Positions 47,001 to 57,489 of a stretch of DNA of 64,000 nt are shown in pieces. Positions within the stretch are counted from its first letter, which is position 1, and every line of letters begins with the position of its first letter. The stretch is from Trichoderma breve (Eukaryota; Ascomycota; Sordariomycetes; Hypocreales; Hypocreaceae), in NCBI RefSeq assembly GCF_028502605.1, contig NW_026611593.1, forward strand, positions 1,674,001 to 1,738,000, given 5' to 3'. The position numbers were made by a program, and so were the translations under genes. A model generated the notes under the pieces. It was not told the DNA's origin. It did no database searches and saw only the letters and a program-made list of their open reading frames with translations.

Positions 47001-50000
47001 CGGCCAACTTGCCCAATCTAGACACCGGCAAAAAGCTGGGCGCAGGCACTAAGAGACGTCGTCGAAGCAGGGTTTCGATTGACGACATGTCGTTCGCCTC
47101 TTTTGCGCTTGCGTTGAAAGAGTGAGGGGCCAAGCCATCCGGGATACCCTGGACCGCCTGAGCCTTAGTAAGGCGCCACACCCTGAGGCGCTGTCGTATC
47201 GTAGAAGCACTAAGGACGCCTAGTGGCACCCAGAGGTACATGGAGGTACCTGAGTTGTTGGCCGGTGCTTACCTGTATTACCGTGCACCCAGGCAGGTAC
47301 AGAACCTTGCACGCAGGCATTTAGCAGAGAGGAATCCTTCAGCAGAGCTGAGGCCTGGAATTGCCAAGGCAGCATCAGAAGCGTTATTCCGCCCATCCAC
47401 GGCGAAAACTTCAGCGAGTGTCGTGATTCACGTTTTTTTTGTGCATCGTTCAATTACAGTTTGCTTCTTTTTAAGCTTTCTCAATCAACTGACTCGAGAA
47501 TGTCACGATCCGATTGATCTGCGGGAGATCGTAGCGGCCCTCCCGCCCGCAAGCTTTTATCGAAGGGACTGACGCCGCCGGCGGAGAACTAAGGCGATGG
47601 CTCGACAATAATTCGCAGCCACAGGAGCCAAGAGGGCCACTTCTTGCGGGCAACGCTTCTACCACATATATTTTACCACGATGATCTGGCAAATTGATTT
47701 CGAGGTTGTGTATCGATATTTCGTAGGTGCACATACGCGTAAGATCTTTGTCGTATATCAATTGTCCATCTCGCGCAGATCTTGGCCGTTTTCAATTGCT
47801 GATCGGCAGAGCTACTAAGGTACCGATGGCTTTGACGGGGACGGGAGCAGGTGTTGGCTCCAGCTGAATAGAACGTGTCGTCGAGATAAAGTACTGCAAG
47901 AGATGTTGTACCAACCAACAACCACACCCTTTTCTACCGAATCTGCAATGTATAATAGACGAACGGCAATAAAACCAACAACAGACGCCGCTATCTCCGC
48001 TGGGAGATACAGGTACTAGCATAAGGTAGGTACGTCCAACATCGTATTTCCCAGCGCACTGGTAAACTTTCCCCAGAAACATTTGATCGGTAAACTGGCT
48101 GCTTACATGTACTTTGTATCTGCGCATCTTCTCGTCAACGTCGCATCGACATCGTGAGGGATCTGGCCAATCGAAGCACAGCCGGCCCGATGACAATCTG
48201 CATACAGCAATTGCACACCACCACATCCGTTGACAGCTGCCGTAAGCGTCCCAAATGGTGACGATCGCAGAGATTAGCTTGCGCTGGCTCTCAGTCTGAC
48301 CGAAGGGGCTCCCTGTCCCGGATAAATCACAGCCATGCCATGCACAGCCTCCCCCATGTCTTTGGAGCCCTTCCTCCTTTCCAGGTTGCTGTTCATTTAT
48401 TCATTCGTACGAGAGCGGACTTTTATTGTTGCCTCTTATCTCGTTCGACAGGGCTTGTGTTTGCCATCTGGTGCCCGTTTCTGTAGGTGTGGCTTCGTTC
48501 TAGTAGGGTACCTGCATACAGTTAGAGTGCGATACCACCCAATATACCTCGCAGTACCTGTGGTTTCATAGAAGCTGAAAGAGAAGCCCCGCCCGGCGAA
48601 TCCTTCCGGGTACCGCAGCTTGCACATGCAATGCAATGCAGCTGGACGCAGCTCTCTTGGAAATGCTCGTACAGCGTTGTGTCAGACCTGTAACTGCTAG
48701 CAATCTGCTAAGCTGTCTCATCCTGAGAAATACCTTACATTAGCACTGAACGCCAGACAAGGTACCTTTTGGCAGGTCATGACGCAGGGCCCACCCTCAA
48801 ACTGGGGCGCTTTCCCGATTGTCCATCCAGGTCCGCTGGCGGCGCGGCGCTAGTCCGCTCCAGGCCTGGCGGGTTCATGCCCTCTTTCGGTCCTCTCCCA
48901 TGAGCGGCAATCCATGTAAATAGGTACCTACATGTACGAGCATGATGAGGCCATGCGAAAGTGAATCCACCATCAGACAATCTCGTGCGAGCCGCGCCGG
49001 GAAGAGGACCCCGAGAGGAGCCTGAGAGGAGCCCGCGAAGAACCCGCGAGGAGTCTCTCTGCCCCTAACGATGGGCCACTGCTCGTATTTTCTCGTGGGC
49101 GGGAGGGGGATCGCCAAGATAGAGCACATGGTCAGAACCATACTTTACCTCTACAACACTCCACTCTGTCTTATCACTACTCAATTGAAGCTGAACAACG
49201 GATTGGTATCTACAGTGTTTCAGTAGGCATGGCTCCGAGATGGACAGAGATAAATACAACATAGGAAAAAAAAAAGACACATGTCAACGACAGCTTGGCA
49301 AAAGATCCCTCCCAAGCCGCTTGAAACCTGAAAGGCTTCGGCGCTAAGCAAGCCATTCTACCACCAGTACCCACGCACACAGCAACGACAGATGGTGTTT
49401 ACATGCAAGTACTTGTGCTCGTAAGTGTTGACTAGGCCTCGGACGCAGCATGGTGTATGAGCGGATTCTCCCGCCTTGTCCCGGTCAAAGACTGCGTCTC
49501 GCCTCTCCATCGTCCCATCCCACTTTTGTCCAGACCAGACCCCCGAAACCAACCATGCCCAACGTCTTGCCCTGGCAAGCGAAGAGCAAAATGTCTGCCT
49601 TCTCTTTCTTTCCCTCGCGGGGGTGTATCGTGGCTTGACAGGGCTTGACAGGGTCTGTCTCTGTGGTGGCATCGCGAGCTCGGGAGCCACTCAATGTCCC
49701 TCGGCGCCGCTGATGAAACGCCTAGCCTCTAGCATCCAAGTGCAGCTTTTCATTCCGGTGCAATCTCTTTCTCGGACATGCAGCAGTTAGACGTAAGAGC
49801 CAAACTCTGTTAGCGGTAGCTTCTTTATAAGGCTAAACTGTCCTGCCGTGCGAGTTACCTTCGCGGCCCCGTTCGCCGGTGCTTGAGTCCTATTGCATTC
49901 CTTCACTCGCGGGTAATCGTGGGGAAAAGATATAGTGACGGCTATTCCCCTCCGAACCCTCCCCTTTGTATATCTTTTTTTTCTCTCTCTCATCTCGTCG

Positions 50001-50056
50001 GCTCTTGTGTTGTTGTTGCTCTCCAACTGCCGGGCCCTTCCGTATACGACTGAGCA
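44098..50056. other. 6 kb region without a supportable gene
   Basis: The longest open frames (for example 44635-45129 -, 46429-46899 -, 47792-48226 -, 49787-50356 -) overlap one another and have no motif, signal peptide or splice pattern that I trust. The region is rich in GGTACC-like and TACATGTA-type short palindromes (48104-48111, 48929-48936) and ATGCA repeats near 48625. The proximal 150 bp before the hydrolase start is A/G-rich on the plus strand (CT-rich leader). It may include non-coding transcripts or long promoters. Confidence 0.45.
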
Positions 50057-51417
50057 ATGGCGTTCCTCACTCCAGATGAGGCCGCCCAGAGTCATGCCAA
50101 CCTGGTCCGGATTCCGAGCATCGTATTCTTTGTCGTCACGCCCATCTTCGTCTTTATCAGATTCTGGAATCGTATTTCGAGGAGATCGGGGCTGGGTTGG
50201 GACGATGGCACCATTGCTGTGTCCTTTGTACGGATCTCCACTCTCGTGTTGGGTTCTCTTGGAATGGAAAACTAACGCACTTCTTTTTATTAGGTATGCA
50301 CTCTTTTGGTGCAGATATTTATGATGATTTCGTGTAATTACGGATTCGGCAAACACATTGCGTCCTTGTCACCTCACGATAAACTGGAAGCCCTTAAGGT
50401 ACGGCTCCACTATATGGCTTCGTCTCATGATTTATGCTCACACATCTACCCGTTGGAACAGTGGTTTTACGTCGCACAAATCTTCTACAAGCTGACCATT
50501 AACTTGACGAAAATGTCGATTGTTCTCTTATATCTGCGAATATTCGTCCAAAGGTGGTTCCGCATCGCGTGCTACATCCTCCTGGGTATCGTCACGGCCT
50601 ACTGCATTGCGAGCACGTTGACTTCGATCTTCCAATGCCATCCTATTTCAGGAGCTTGGGACAAATCCAGCAAACCAACGTGCATTAGTTTGACAGAAAA
50701 CTGGTATAGTAACGCCGGTTACTCCATTGCTACCGATGTTTTGATCCTGTTGTTGCCGATGCAGCCCATCTGGGCGAGCAAGCTGCCAGTCAACCAGAAG
50801 AGAGCTTTGATGTTTGTCTTTGCTCTTGGTAGTTTGTGAGTGTTTTTCTCTCTAAATTATTAATCAGAATGAATTACTAACAATTACAGTGTTACTGTTA
50901 CATCCATTCTGCGTGCCACGACTCTCAACTTCTCGACAACCAGCCCTGATACGACTTGTGAGCCCCCTACCCTGCCCCTTTTTTGCTCTTGACAAAACAC
51001 TCTTGCTAACAAATTCGTCTAGTCGACATTACCTCTACACTATGGACCATTATCGAAGAAAACGTCGCCATCATCTGTGCCTGCTTGCCCATGTGCCGTA
51101 TTGTCCTGGCCTTCCTCTTCCCCTCGGTCTTCGGAGGCAACACCAGCAAGGGATCTACTGGAGCCTCAGGCGGCCTGGGATCAGGGAATCCTAACAAATA
51201 CGGATATGCTCGTTCTCAGTCCCCTTCGCGTCGCCAAAGCTGGAAACCTTATTCCGGACCGGGCGGTGATGGCGTCAGCCGCAGCACGGCTGCCCATCAG
51301 AGCGACGACACGAGCGAAGAATTCATCCTCACAACAGTACAAAGACATGGATCAACGGATGGAGACGACGGCGCTATTAGAAAGACTACGAAGTATGAAG
51401 TCTCATACGAAAACTGA
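50057..51417 (+). CDS. Rhodopsin-domain (PTH11-like) seven-helix membrane protein
   Basis: Five exons (50057-50227, 50294-50398, 50462-50835, 50890-50957, 51023-51417) give 370 residues. There are seven hydrophobic segments. Family hallmarks of the fungal integral-membrane 'rhodopsin domain' are present: GLGWDDGTI after helix 1, YVAQIFYKLTINLTKMSIVLLYLRIF at helix 3, CHPISGAWD in the extracellular loop, a helix ending LLLPMQPIW, and IIEENVAIICACLPMCR at helix 7. The C-terminal 90 residues are Ser/Gly-rich and cytoplasmic, with likely phosphorylation sites. These proteins are orphan receptor-like membrane proteins, some grouped with PTH11-type GPCRs; no CFEM domain is present here. The ligand is unknown. 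Confidence 0.9.
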
Positions 51418-54119
51418 GGCATATAAAATTAGAAATCTGTTACGATATCTTGGCGACTACGGAGTACCTACTCAAGTGTTATAAAAATGGGGGAATATTT
51501 GGATGCCGGGCTTTACACTTGGTTCCCCTTTGAGGGACAGCTTCTGCATTGCAACGTTGGAGACTGGCTCTCTCCTTTTCTCAGACTTGCCTTTTGTATT
51601 GCAATATTTTCTTTGTTGGCCTCTTTGATTTCTTCTTCTCAAAATTTTCTTTTGCTTTGTACATAACAATAGTACCTATTTGCCTCGTATAGGACTTTTG
51701 AGGCGATTTACGATGACACGCAACTTGGGACAAGGCTTTTTCACTTTTATTTTGCACACTGTATATATTGTTTTCTTTCCCCTTTGTCTATAACAGTTAC
51801 AAGAGATACCAGTTACATGATTGAGCGTTTTATCCGTTACCAATCCGAGTCTAGTCATATTTTGCATGATACTGAGCAACTTATACCAACACGTTTCCCC
51901 CTCTGACAGCACAGAAATTGTTCTTCTATCCAGATCCAGCGTCATGCATGCCCAGACATGGTACATGTCTGTACCTGTTCCGCCATGCAACCTTGATACC
52001 AGGGGTGCGGCCCCGGCCCATGCAATGTACCTTTGGTATTTCGGGGCCTGCAGGCCTCCCCTGCTCTGGGAGAGGACCCCAGCTCGCTCTCCGATTTAGC
52101 CACATGGTGCAGTTTTTTTTCCCTCACACGACTCTCGGATGCTTGTTCCTGGTAGTTACGGTAGTGTGATTAGTAGTAGAGACTCTTAGTAGGGTCTTAG
52201 GCTCAAACCAGAAAAGACCCGGATATGTATCCGTGACAAAAGAGGCGGCACTCATGGGTGTACTGCTAAATCCCCGGTTTCAAAAGATAATACTGTAAGA
52301 TAGAAGAAAGAGAACGAAGACAGTGAAAAGAAACGCTGATCCGGCGTGCGCCGACCCATGTCAGGCCTGCACCCCTTGGAGTTGTTTCCAAGGTCCCCTT
52401 TTTGCTTTCTGTTTTCGCCTCATGCTGTGCCATGATTCGGTGGGTGGGCTCTAAGGGGAACGGGAGGTTCGGTGCAATACTATATCGGCGGCCTAGCTTT
52501 GACACGATGGTGTGCAGCTGGGGATCGGGGGCGGGCTCGTTCCACCTTAAACCGAGGAAGAGAAAGGGACATGTGGGACTGTTTTTTTCTTTTCTTTTCT
52601 TTTTTTACTTGATGCTGGTGGCGGTTAAGCGAAGCGAGCAGCGTGGTTGACTGGGGGGAAACCTTTCGGATGGATACTACGGGGGGTGGAGATGAACTGG
52701 AAGAGAGACTTGTATGGATAGGGACGTGATGCTTGGGAGAGATTGATAGTACTGTATCCGTAGTGACATACTCCTAGTTAATGAGAGGAGGGTGGGCTTT
52801 GCAAGGCGAGGGAATGTATCATAAACGCTAGCTGGGTATGTCAGAAGCCACCGCATATGCAGGCTGTTTGTTTGCTTGCTTGCATACTCAAATCTCTTAC
52901 AAGTGGCACAATAAAGGAAGAGAAAAAGGGGGAGACAACAAAGCTTACCTTGCTTGTACTCGCAAAAAAGAGAATAAACTAAGAAAATTGAGGACAAGTG
53001 GTAGTACTATGACTGAGATACTGCTTGGTCTCCCGTATAAGATAATTAGTGTCAAGTAGCCTTCAAGCTGGATCCAACGTACCGTAGCACTGTAACCGAG
53101 ATGCTAAGATCTCAAAAGCGAGCCTCTCAGAGGAGAGAAGTTCCCTTTGTTGAGCGAGCGCTGCTTCGGCAATTACCCATGAACGGCCCCCAAGACGCTA
53201 CCAATTGTGAAGTAGTTCGAGCTTGGACGGAATTGACTGCTAGAGGCATGCGGAGAAGGGCTTGTCAACCTATTCTTAGACGAGGTTAAGTAAATATTTG
53301 CGTCGTTAGTTGCTATGTAAGCACCGTATAATGGTGTTACGCAAATGCGGGAGACGAGACGAAGGAAGAGTTGAAACAGTCGGGGTTTCTTATCTACACG
53401 AGTACGATTGTCTTTCCTTCTGTCTTCTTTTCTTGTTTCTTTTATGAGCATCTTATCTAGCGCCATACGCCGTCTCCTCCGGAAAAGAAGAGTGGTCTGA
53501 TGGAGACAGATAAAAGCTCGTAGGGAAAAAAGGGTCTTTTTTTTTTTTCTCTTGGGCGTGTTAGTATGTCGGCAAGGGGTTCTTGCAGCCGGGTAACCAT
53601 TACCGCTCCGAGGGCGCATGTCTGGGCTCGCTGGATGAATTGGCAATTGGTATTTGCATATACCCCGTATTCTCCGTGTTTAGATGGCTTGGTATTTCGT
53701 ATCTCACTGTCACGTGTGTAACGCCCATGTACGACTCTTCATCCCAAGCAGATGCCCCCCCGACGCCGTTATATGAACGAGACGGAGCGTCATCAATGCA
53801 CTACTGGGTAACAGGCAACTGCTTGGCCAAAGCTTGTCTTGCCGACCTCTGCTCTGGGTCCCATGGCATCACGGGCCCATGACAGTGGGTAAGCATCCAG
53901 ATTGGGTATGCAGCCGTTGACGTTCTCGAACCTGCGTGACCAATTCGACATGCAGGCTGATGAATCTGGAAAGGCGGCGTGAGCCCTATCGCTAAAAAGG
54001 GGGTTCAAGGAATTCTGGCAGAGATGACAGTTCGCCGCTGCGGTACTTGGTAGAGATAGGGTACCTTATGACTGGCAAGTGCTGGTAAATACGCGCGAGA
54101 GGATTGATGGACCGGCGAT
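51418..54119. other. Intergenic region, repeat-flanking
   Basis: No supportable gene in 2.7 kb. T-rich from 51480 to 51800 (probably 3' UTR of the receptor gene). Short frames at 53173-53646 (-) and 53583-53882 (+) have no recognisable features. The 53800-54119 portion may be decayed retroelement sequence contiguous with the integrase fragment. Confidence 0.45.
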
Positions 54120-54593
54120 GAACAAGATCAGACAGACGATCCAGGCGGTATGATACAGTTACCGAGAACAAGAGCAGAACGCCATTCGTCAGGCTGAAGC
54201 AAAGGCCTTGAAGACGGTCACGCAAATGTCGACCGCTATGACTACCGTGGCCTATTGATGGGCCGTATAATGCGTTGAACCAGGCATGGGCAGTGACTTT
54301 CGCGACCATTTGCAAGTTGTCGTGAGCAATGCGTCCAGTGGGTGTGTACAGTCTGGCAGTCTCCAAAACGGCCCTGGGGATTCATCTGGCAATCCGACGA
54401 TAAAGTCCATTGCCACCGTGTGATATGGCTGCGCCTCCGTCTGGTAGTATTCTCCAGATAGACCTGTTGGGAGGTTGCTATTTGTTCTACTATTTGCAAA
54501 GACATATCCCGTGTGATACGCATATGCCAAAGATGAATCCAAGCAAGCGGAGGATAAAAAAATCGAGACCGAGAAGATTTCAAACACCCTCAA
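54120..54593 (-). mobile_element. Decayed Ty3/gypsy-type integrase fragment
   Basis: Minus-strand reading across 54593-54252 contains an integrase-like block: SNLPTGL, then YHTVAMDFIVGLP, then LDALLTTTCKWSRKSL and THYTAHQ. The order matches the start of the gypsy integrase core, where the Asp of MDFIVGLP is the first catalytic acid. The conserved Trp expected right after THYTAHQ is a TAG stop here (TGG to TAG, a G-to-A transition), and the reading continues as ATVVIAV. Further downstream the frame is broken repeatedly. No LTRs or reverse transcriptase are seen. Transition mutations suggest RIP-like decay, but that is inference. Confidence 0.75.
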
Positions 54594-54628
54594 GTTAAGT
54601 TATACGCCTACAACGGGGGTAGTTGCTA

Positions 54629-54806
54629 TATCTACATTTCCCTAACTAATGACCGCTACTGTATTTATATTTCTCTAATAGCTGCTACTATATCTACATA
54701 TCTTTAATAGTTGTTACTATATCTACATTTCTTTAATAGCTGCTACTATCTCTACATTTCTCTAATAGCTGATACTAGGTCTATATTTCTTTCGTAACTG
54801 CTACTA
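54629..54806. repeat. 29-bp minisatellite, six units
   Basis: Six tandem units of the form TATCTACATTTCTTTAATAG plus CTGCTACTA (29 bp; first unit slightly longer), with mostly transition differences. It sits between the integrase fragment and the MITE-like element and is related to the inverted array at 42617-42733. Confidence 0.8.
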
Positions 54807-54839
54807 TGTATATGATAAAATTCGGGTGCTGGCTGAATA

Positions 54840-55253
54840 GGCCCCTAGATAGCCCTAAACAGTACTATCGAGCTGCTGCTCGAAGATAGCTTGGTCCTCG
54901 TCTTCTTCCTCTTGGGGATCTCGTACTTCCAACTTGACCTCATCACCATCATCTTTTTTTCCCTTGAACTGGGGCCGGAACCCCACTCCTCTCGGCGTCC
55001 CCAAGCTGCTGCTGCTGCTGAGGAGGAAGAGAAGGGGTCACACTCACCCACAGGCAGAGCCAGAATGAAGACCACATGGGGGGGGGGCCTGTTGTTGCTG
55101 TTGCTGCTCGGTGGCAGCCAGGCCAACTTCAGGCCGGCATCTTGTCTTGCTCGACGCAGGATTTTTCTTCATCGCCGGGAAAGAGTCCCTCCCACCGGGC
55201 ACAGCTCGCACATCGTTATCTACATGTAGTTATATTTAGGGCTATTTAGGGGC
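54840..55253. mobile_element. MITE-like element, 414 bp, with TA flanks
   Basis: The left end GGCCCCTAGATAGCCCTAAA (54840-54859) and right end TTTAGGGCTATTTAGGGGCC (55234-55253) are inverted repeats matching at 19 of 20 bases. Both are directly flanked by TA (54838-54839 and 55254-55255), the target duplication typical of Tc1/mariner-type transposons. The interior has no transposase. It contains only low-complexity open frames on both strands (54891-55229 +, 54845-55126 -), a CTG-type run near 55007-55021 and a TACATGTA at 55220. Its size and structure fit a non-autonomous miniature inverted-repeat element. Confidence 0.8.
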
Positions 55254-55375
55254 CTACAGGCAATTTTAGCATCGCGCTGTGTATATCCAGGCGACTGATG
55301 AGATAAATAACTATTCATTTCCCGAGTCTTCAAATATCAATAAGCGGAACCCAACCATAACCCCTCATAGTTCGC

Positions 55376-56629
55376 TCAACTCATACCCTCCATGAACTCG
55401 ACTCGGTCAAGCAGCATTTGCCGGTATCCCATATATTCCTTGAGCCCTTCCCACTCTGGGCCCATTTCCTCTCCGTGTCTCCAGGGCTCCTTGAAGCCCC
55501 ATGCGCATGCTACCTTGTCCAGAGCCGCTCTCTCCTCCTCCCTCAGCCATCTATACCGTAGCGGAGTTCCGGGAGTCCAGGTCACTCGCTTCATCTGGTC
55601 CTTGTGGCTCAGCTTGGCAATCATGCCCAAAGATCCAATCACAAGAAAGTATCCCGAGATGCCCGCAACACCAATTCCCGTAGCAGTGCTTATGTCCATG
55701 GTGTTTTGCCAATACGAAGCGTAGGCTGTTGATAGACCGAAGATGCCAAATGGGAGGGTGGCGAGACCGATGGCGGGGGCGGTGCCGTGCTTGATCAGCT
55801 TCTGACGCTTGAAAGCTGGGAGAGAATATGAAGCCTCGATGATTCCGAGGGCCGAATCCAGATTCTTGGCATCAATTGCAGCCTGCAAAGCCATATCGGC
55901 AACGGCGGGCTCTATAGCTCGAGAAGCCGCATTGGGGTTTTGCTTTAGATACGCAATCTGACCGTTTTTGACGACGGGCTTGGGCTTCGTTGCGTAGAGT
56001 TCAAAGACGGCAGGCAGTGACTCTGGCTGGCCGAGCTGTGATTGGATGGCGACGTAGAGCTCTAGGAATTCCGGCGTCATCTCAACATTGGGGTTTGAGA
56101 TGATGGTATATGCCGCGTGAGAGATCCGACTGGTTGCGTCCACCAACTTGGCATCTATTGGAACCCTTGCACCCGTCCGCTCGGCTCCCAGAGATACCAA
56201 CTTCGAGGCCGAAGCCTTGAATTGCGCCTCTGCCCGCTTCAATTGGGGATGGAGCGCAGACGCGGCCCGTAGACACGACTGCAGTGCAGCAGCAGTCAGC
56301 TGCTTCGCGGGGATGCCGTCGACTGAGAGGAACTTGTTACAGCTATCCTCCGCTACGTTGGCCAATTGGGATGCATCTGTCAGTGGCCGCGGCGTTGAAG
56401 CTGGCACGGCTTTTTCATTTGCTTCTGCATCCGCTTCAGCATCTGCTCTTGAGGCCGAGACAGAGGTGGCCCATCTAGCCGGTGTTGATCTCCAGACTGA
56501 GCTTTGAGCAATCTGGCGAGGGGCTGAGGATAGTATTCGGCTAGGGAAGGGCTGTCTTGATGCCTGCGCCGGCAATGACGCACAAGAATGGCATATAAAG
56601 CCAACCTGCCGAGGGTTCGCTCGCCGCAT
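55376..56629 (-). CDS. Probable mitochondrial inner-membrane protein, two transmembrane segments
   Basis: A 417-residue frame from the ATG at 56629; the frame is open to 56731 but the added 34 residues look like leader. The N-terminus is Arg/Ser/Ala-rich without acidic residues up to about residue 65 (MRRANPRQVGF, then SRQPFPSRILSSAPRQ), a typical mitochondrial presequence. The middle is Ala-rich and helical. Two hydrophobic helices follow around residues 285-335 (AIGLATLPFGIFGLSTAYAS and TGIGVAGISGYFLVIGSLGM), then a charged tail with WTPGTPLRYRWLREEERAAL. I do not recognise a named orthologue. Mitochondrial inner-membrane assembly or maintenance is a guess. Divergent from verprolin. Confidence 0.8.
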   Translation of the reverse strand: MRRANPRQVGFICHSCASLPAQASRQPFPSRILSSAPRQIAQSSVWRSTPARWATSVSASRADAEADAEANEKAVPASTPRPLTDASQLANVAEDSCNKFLSVDGIPAKQLTAAALQSCLRAASALHPQLKRAEAQFKASASKLVSLGAERTGARVPIDAKLVDATSRISHAAYTIISNPNVEMTPEFLELYVAIQSQLGQPESLPAVFELYATKPKPVVKNGQIAYLKQNPNAASRAIEPAVADMALQAAIDAKNLDSALGIIEASYSLPAFKRQKLIKHGTAPAIGLATLPFGIFGLSTAYASYWQNTMDISTATGIGVAGISGYFLVIGSLGMIAKLSHKDQMKRVTWTPGTPLRYRWLREEERAALDKVACAWGFKEPWRHGEEMGPEWEGLKEYMGYRQMLLDRVEFMEGMS

Positions 56630-57489
56630 ATTGGGCGAGGGAATGCGATATAATTGGTAGACAAAAAAGATGAAGTTGGTCAATTGCCAATGCAGGCCGG
56701 CGCAAGTGACTTCTGTGTCGTTGTACTGCAAACTCGGCTTTACGGCTTGGCCAGACCAGAGTCGCTACCAAGAAAGCGAGGGCAATGGGCGGCAAGACGG
56801 AAAAGTCGAGGCGAGGTTTTGGAGGTTGGAGTTTTGGCACAAAATCATCGCATGCAAGGCTGTGATTGGCTCCACACTTTGGCTGGCGCAGTATTACAGT
56901 GAGGGACAGTACAATGAGTGAACAAGGAGCCGAGATGAAGCACTGAATGACGAGTTTGTGCGACTGCAATCACATGAAACAAAACAAACAAAGAGAAACG
57001 AAAAACGAAGAAAGATTCTGATGGTGATATCTTCCACCTACTATCCCATCTCATCTCAAGCCTGTATTTTCTTCTTCTTCAACCTCTTCACTCTCAAATA
57101 GAACATTCTGGTGCTAAATCCATCCAAGTTCATCCCAGTCGTGAGGCTTTGCCAAAAGTGGGGCCCTGATTGGTTCTCCTCGACCTCCGTCTGCTGCACC
57201 TTCGTAAGCCTGATGACGAAACGTCCAGGCTGCCAGAGACGAGCCTTCGCCTTTGCCTCTGCTTTTGCCTCTGCCACAACACCATCATCCGACCTGTGCA
57301 ATTCGCCTGCGATTCCTCTTGGATACCCGCATTCCGGGGCCTTGATCCAGCTGCACGATCATCCACCCGAGTCTTGCGCCCTGCACGAGACCCTGAGCCG
57401 CCTCTCCCAGCCTCTCAGCGCAGCGACAACCCGAGACTCCAACTGAACGAAACTGTCGATATCACAACTCTTGCTCCTCACACGCTGCC
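56630..57489. other. Divergent promoter region
   Basis: Shared 860-bp region between the mitochondrial protein and verprolin genes. No additional gene seen. The last 300 bp before 57490 are CT-rich and continue an open frame that I treat as 5' leader. Confidence 0.5.

Noticed and set aside
54891..55229. 112-codon open frame inside the MITE-like element
   Set aside because: Low-complexity (Ala, Glu, Leu runs), no transposase motif, and an equal-size frame exists on the opposite strand.
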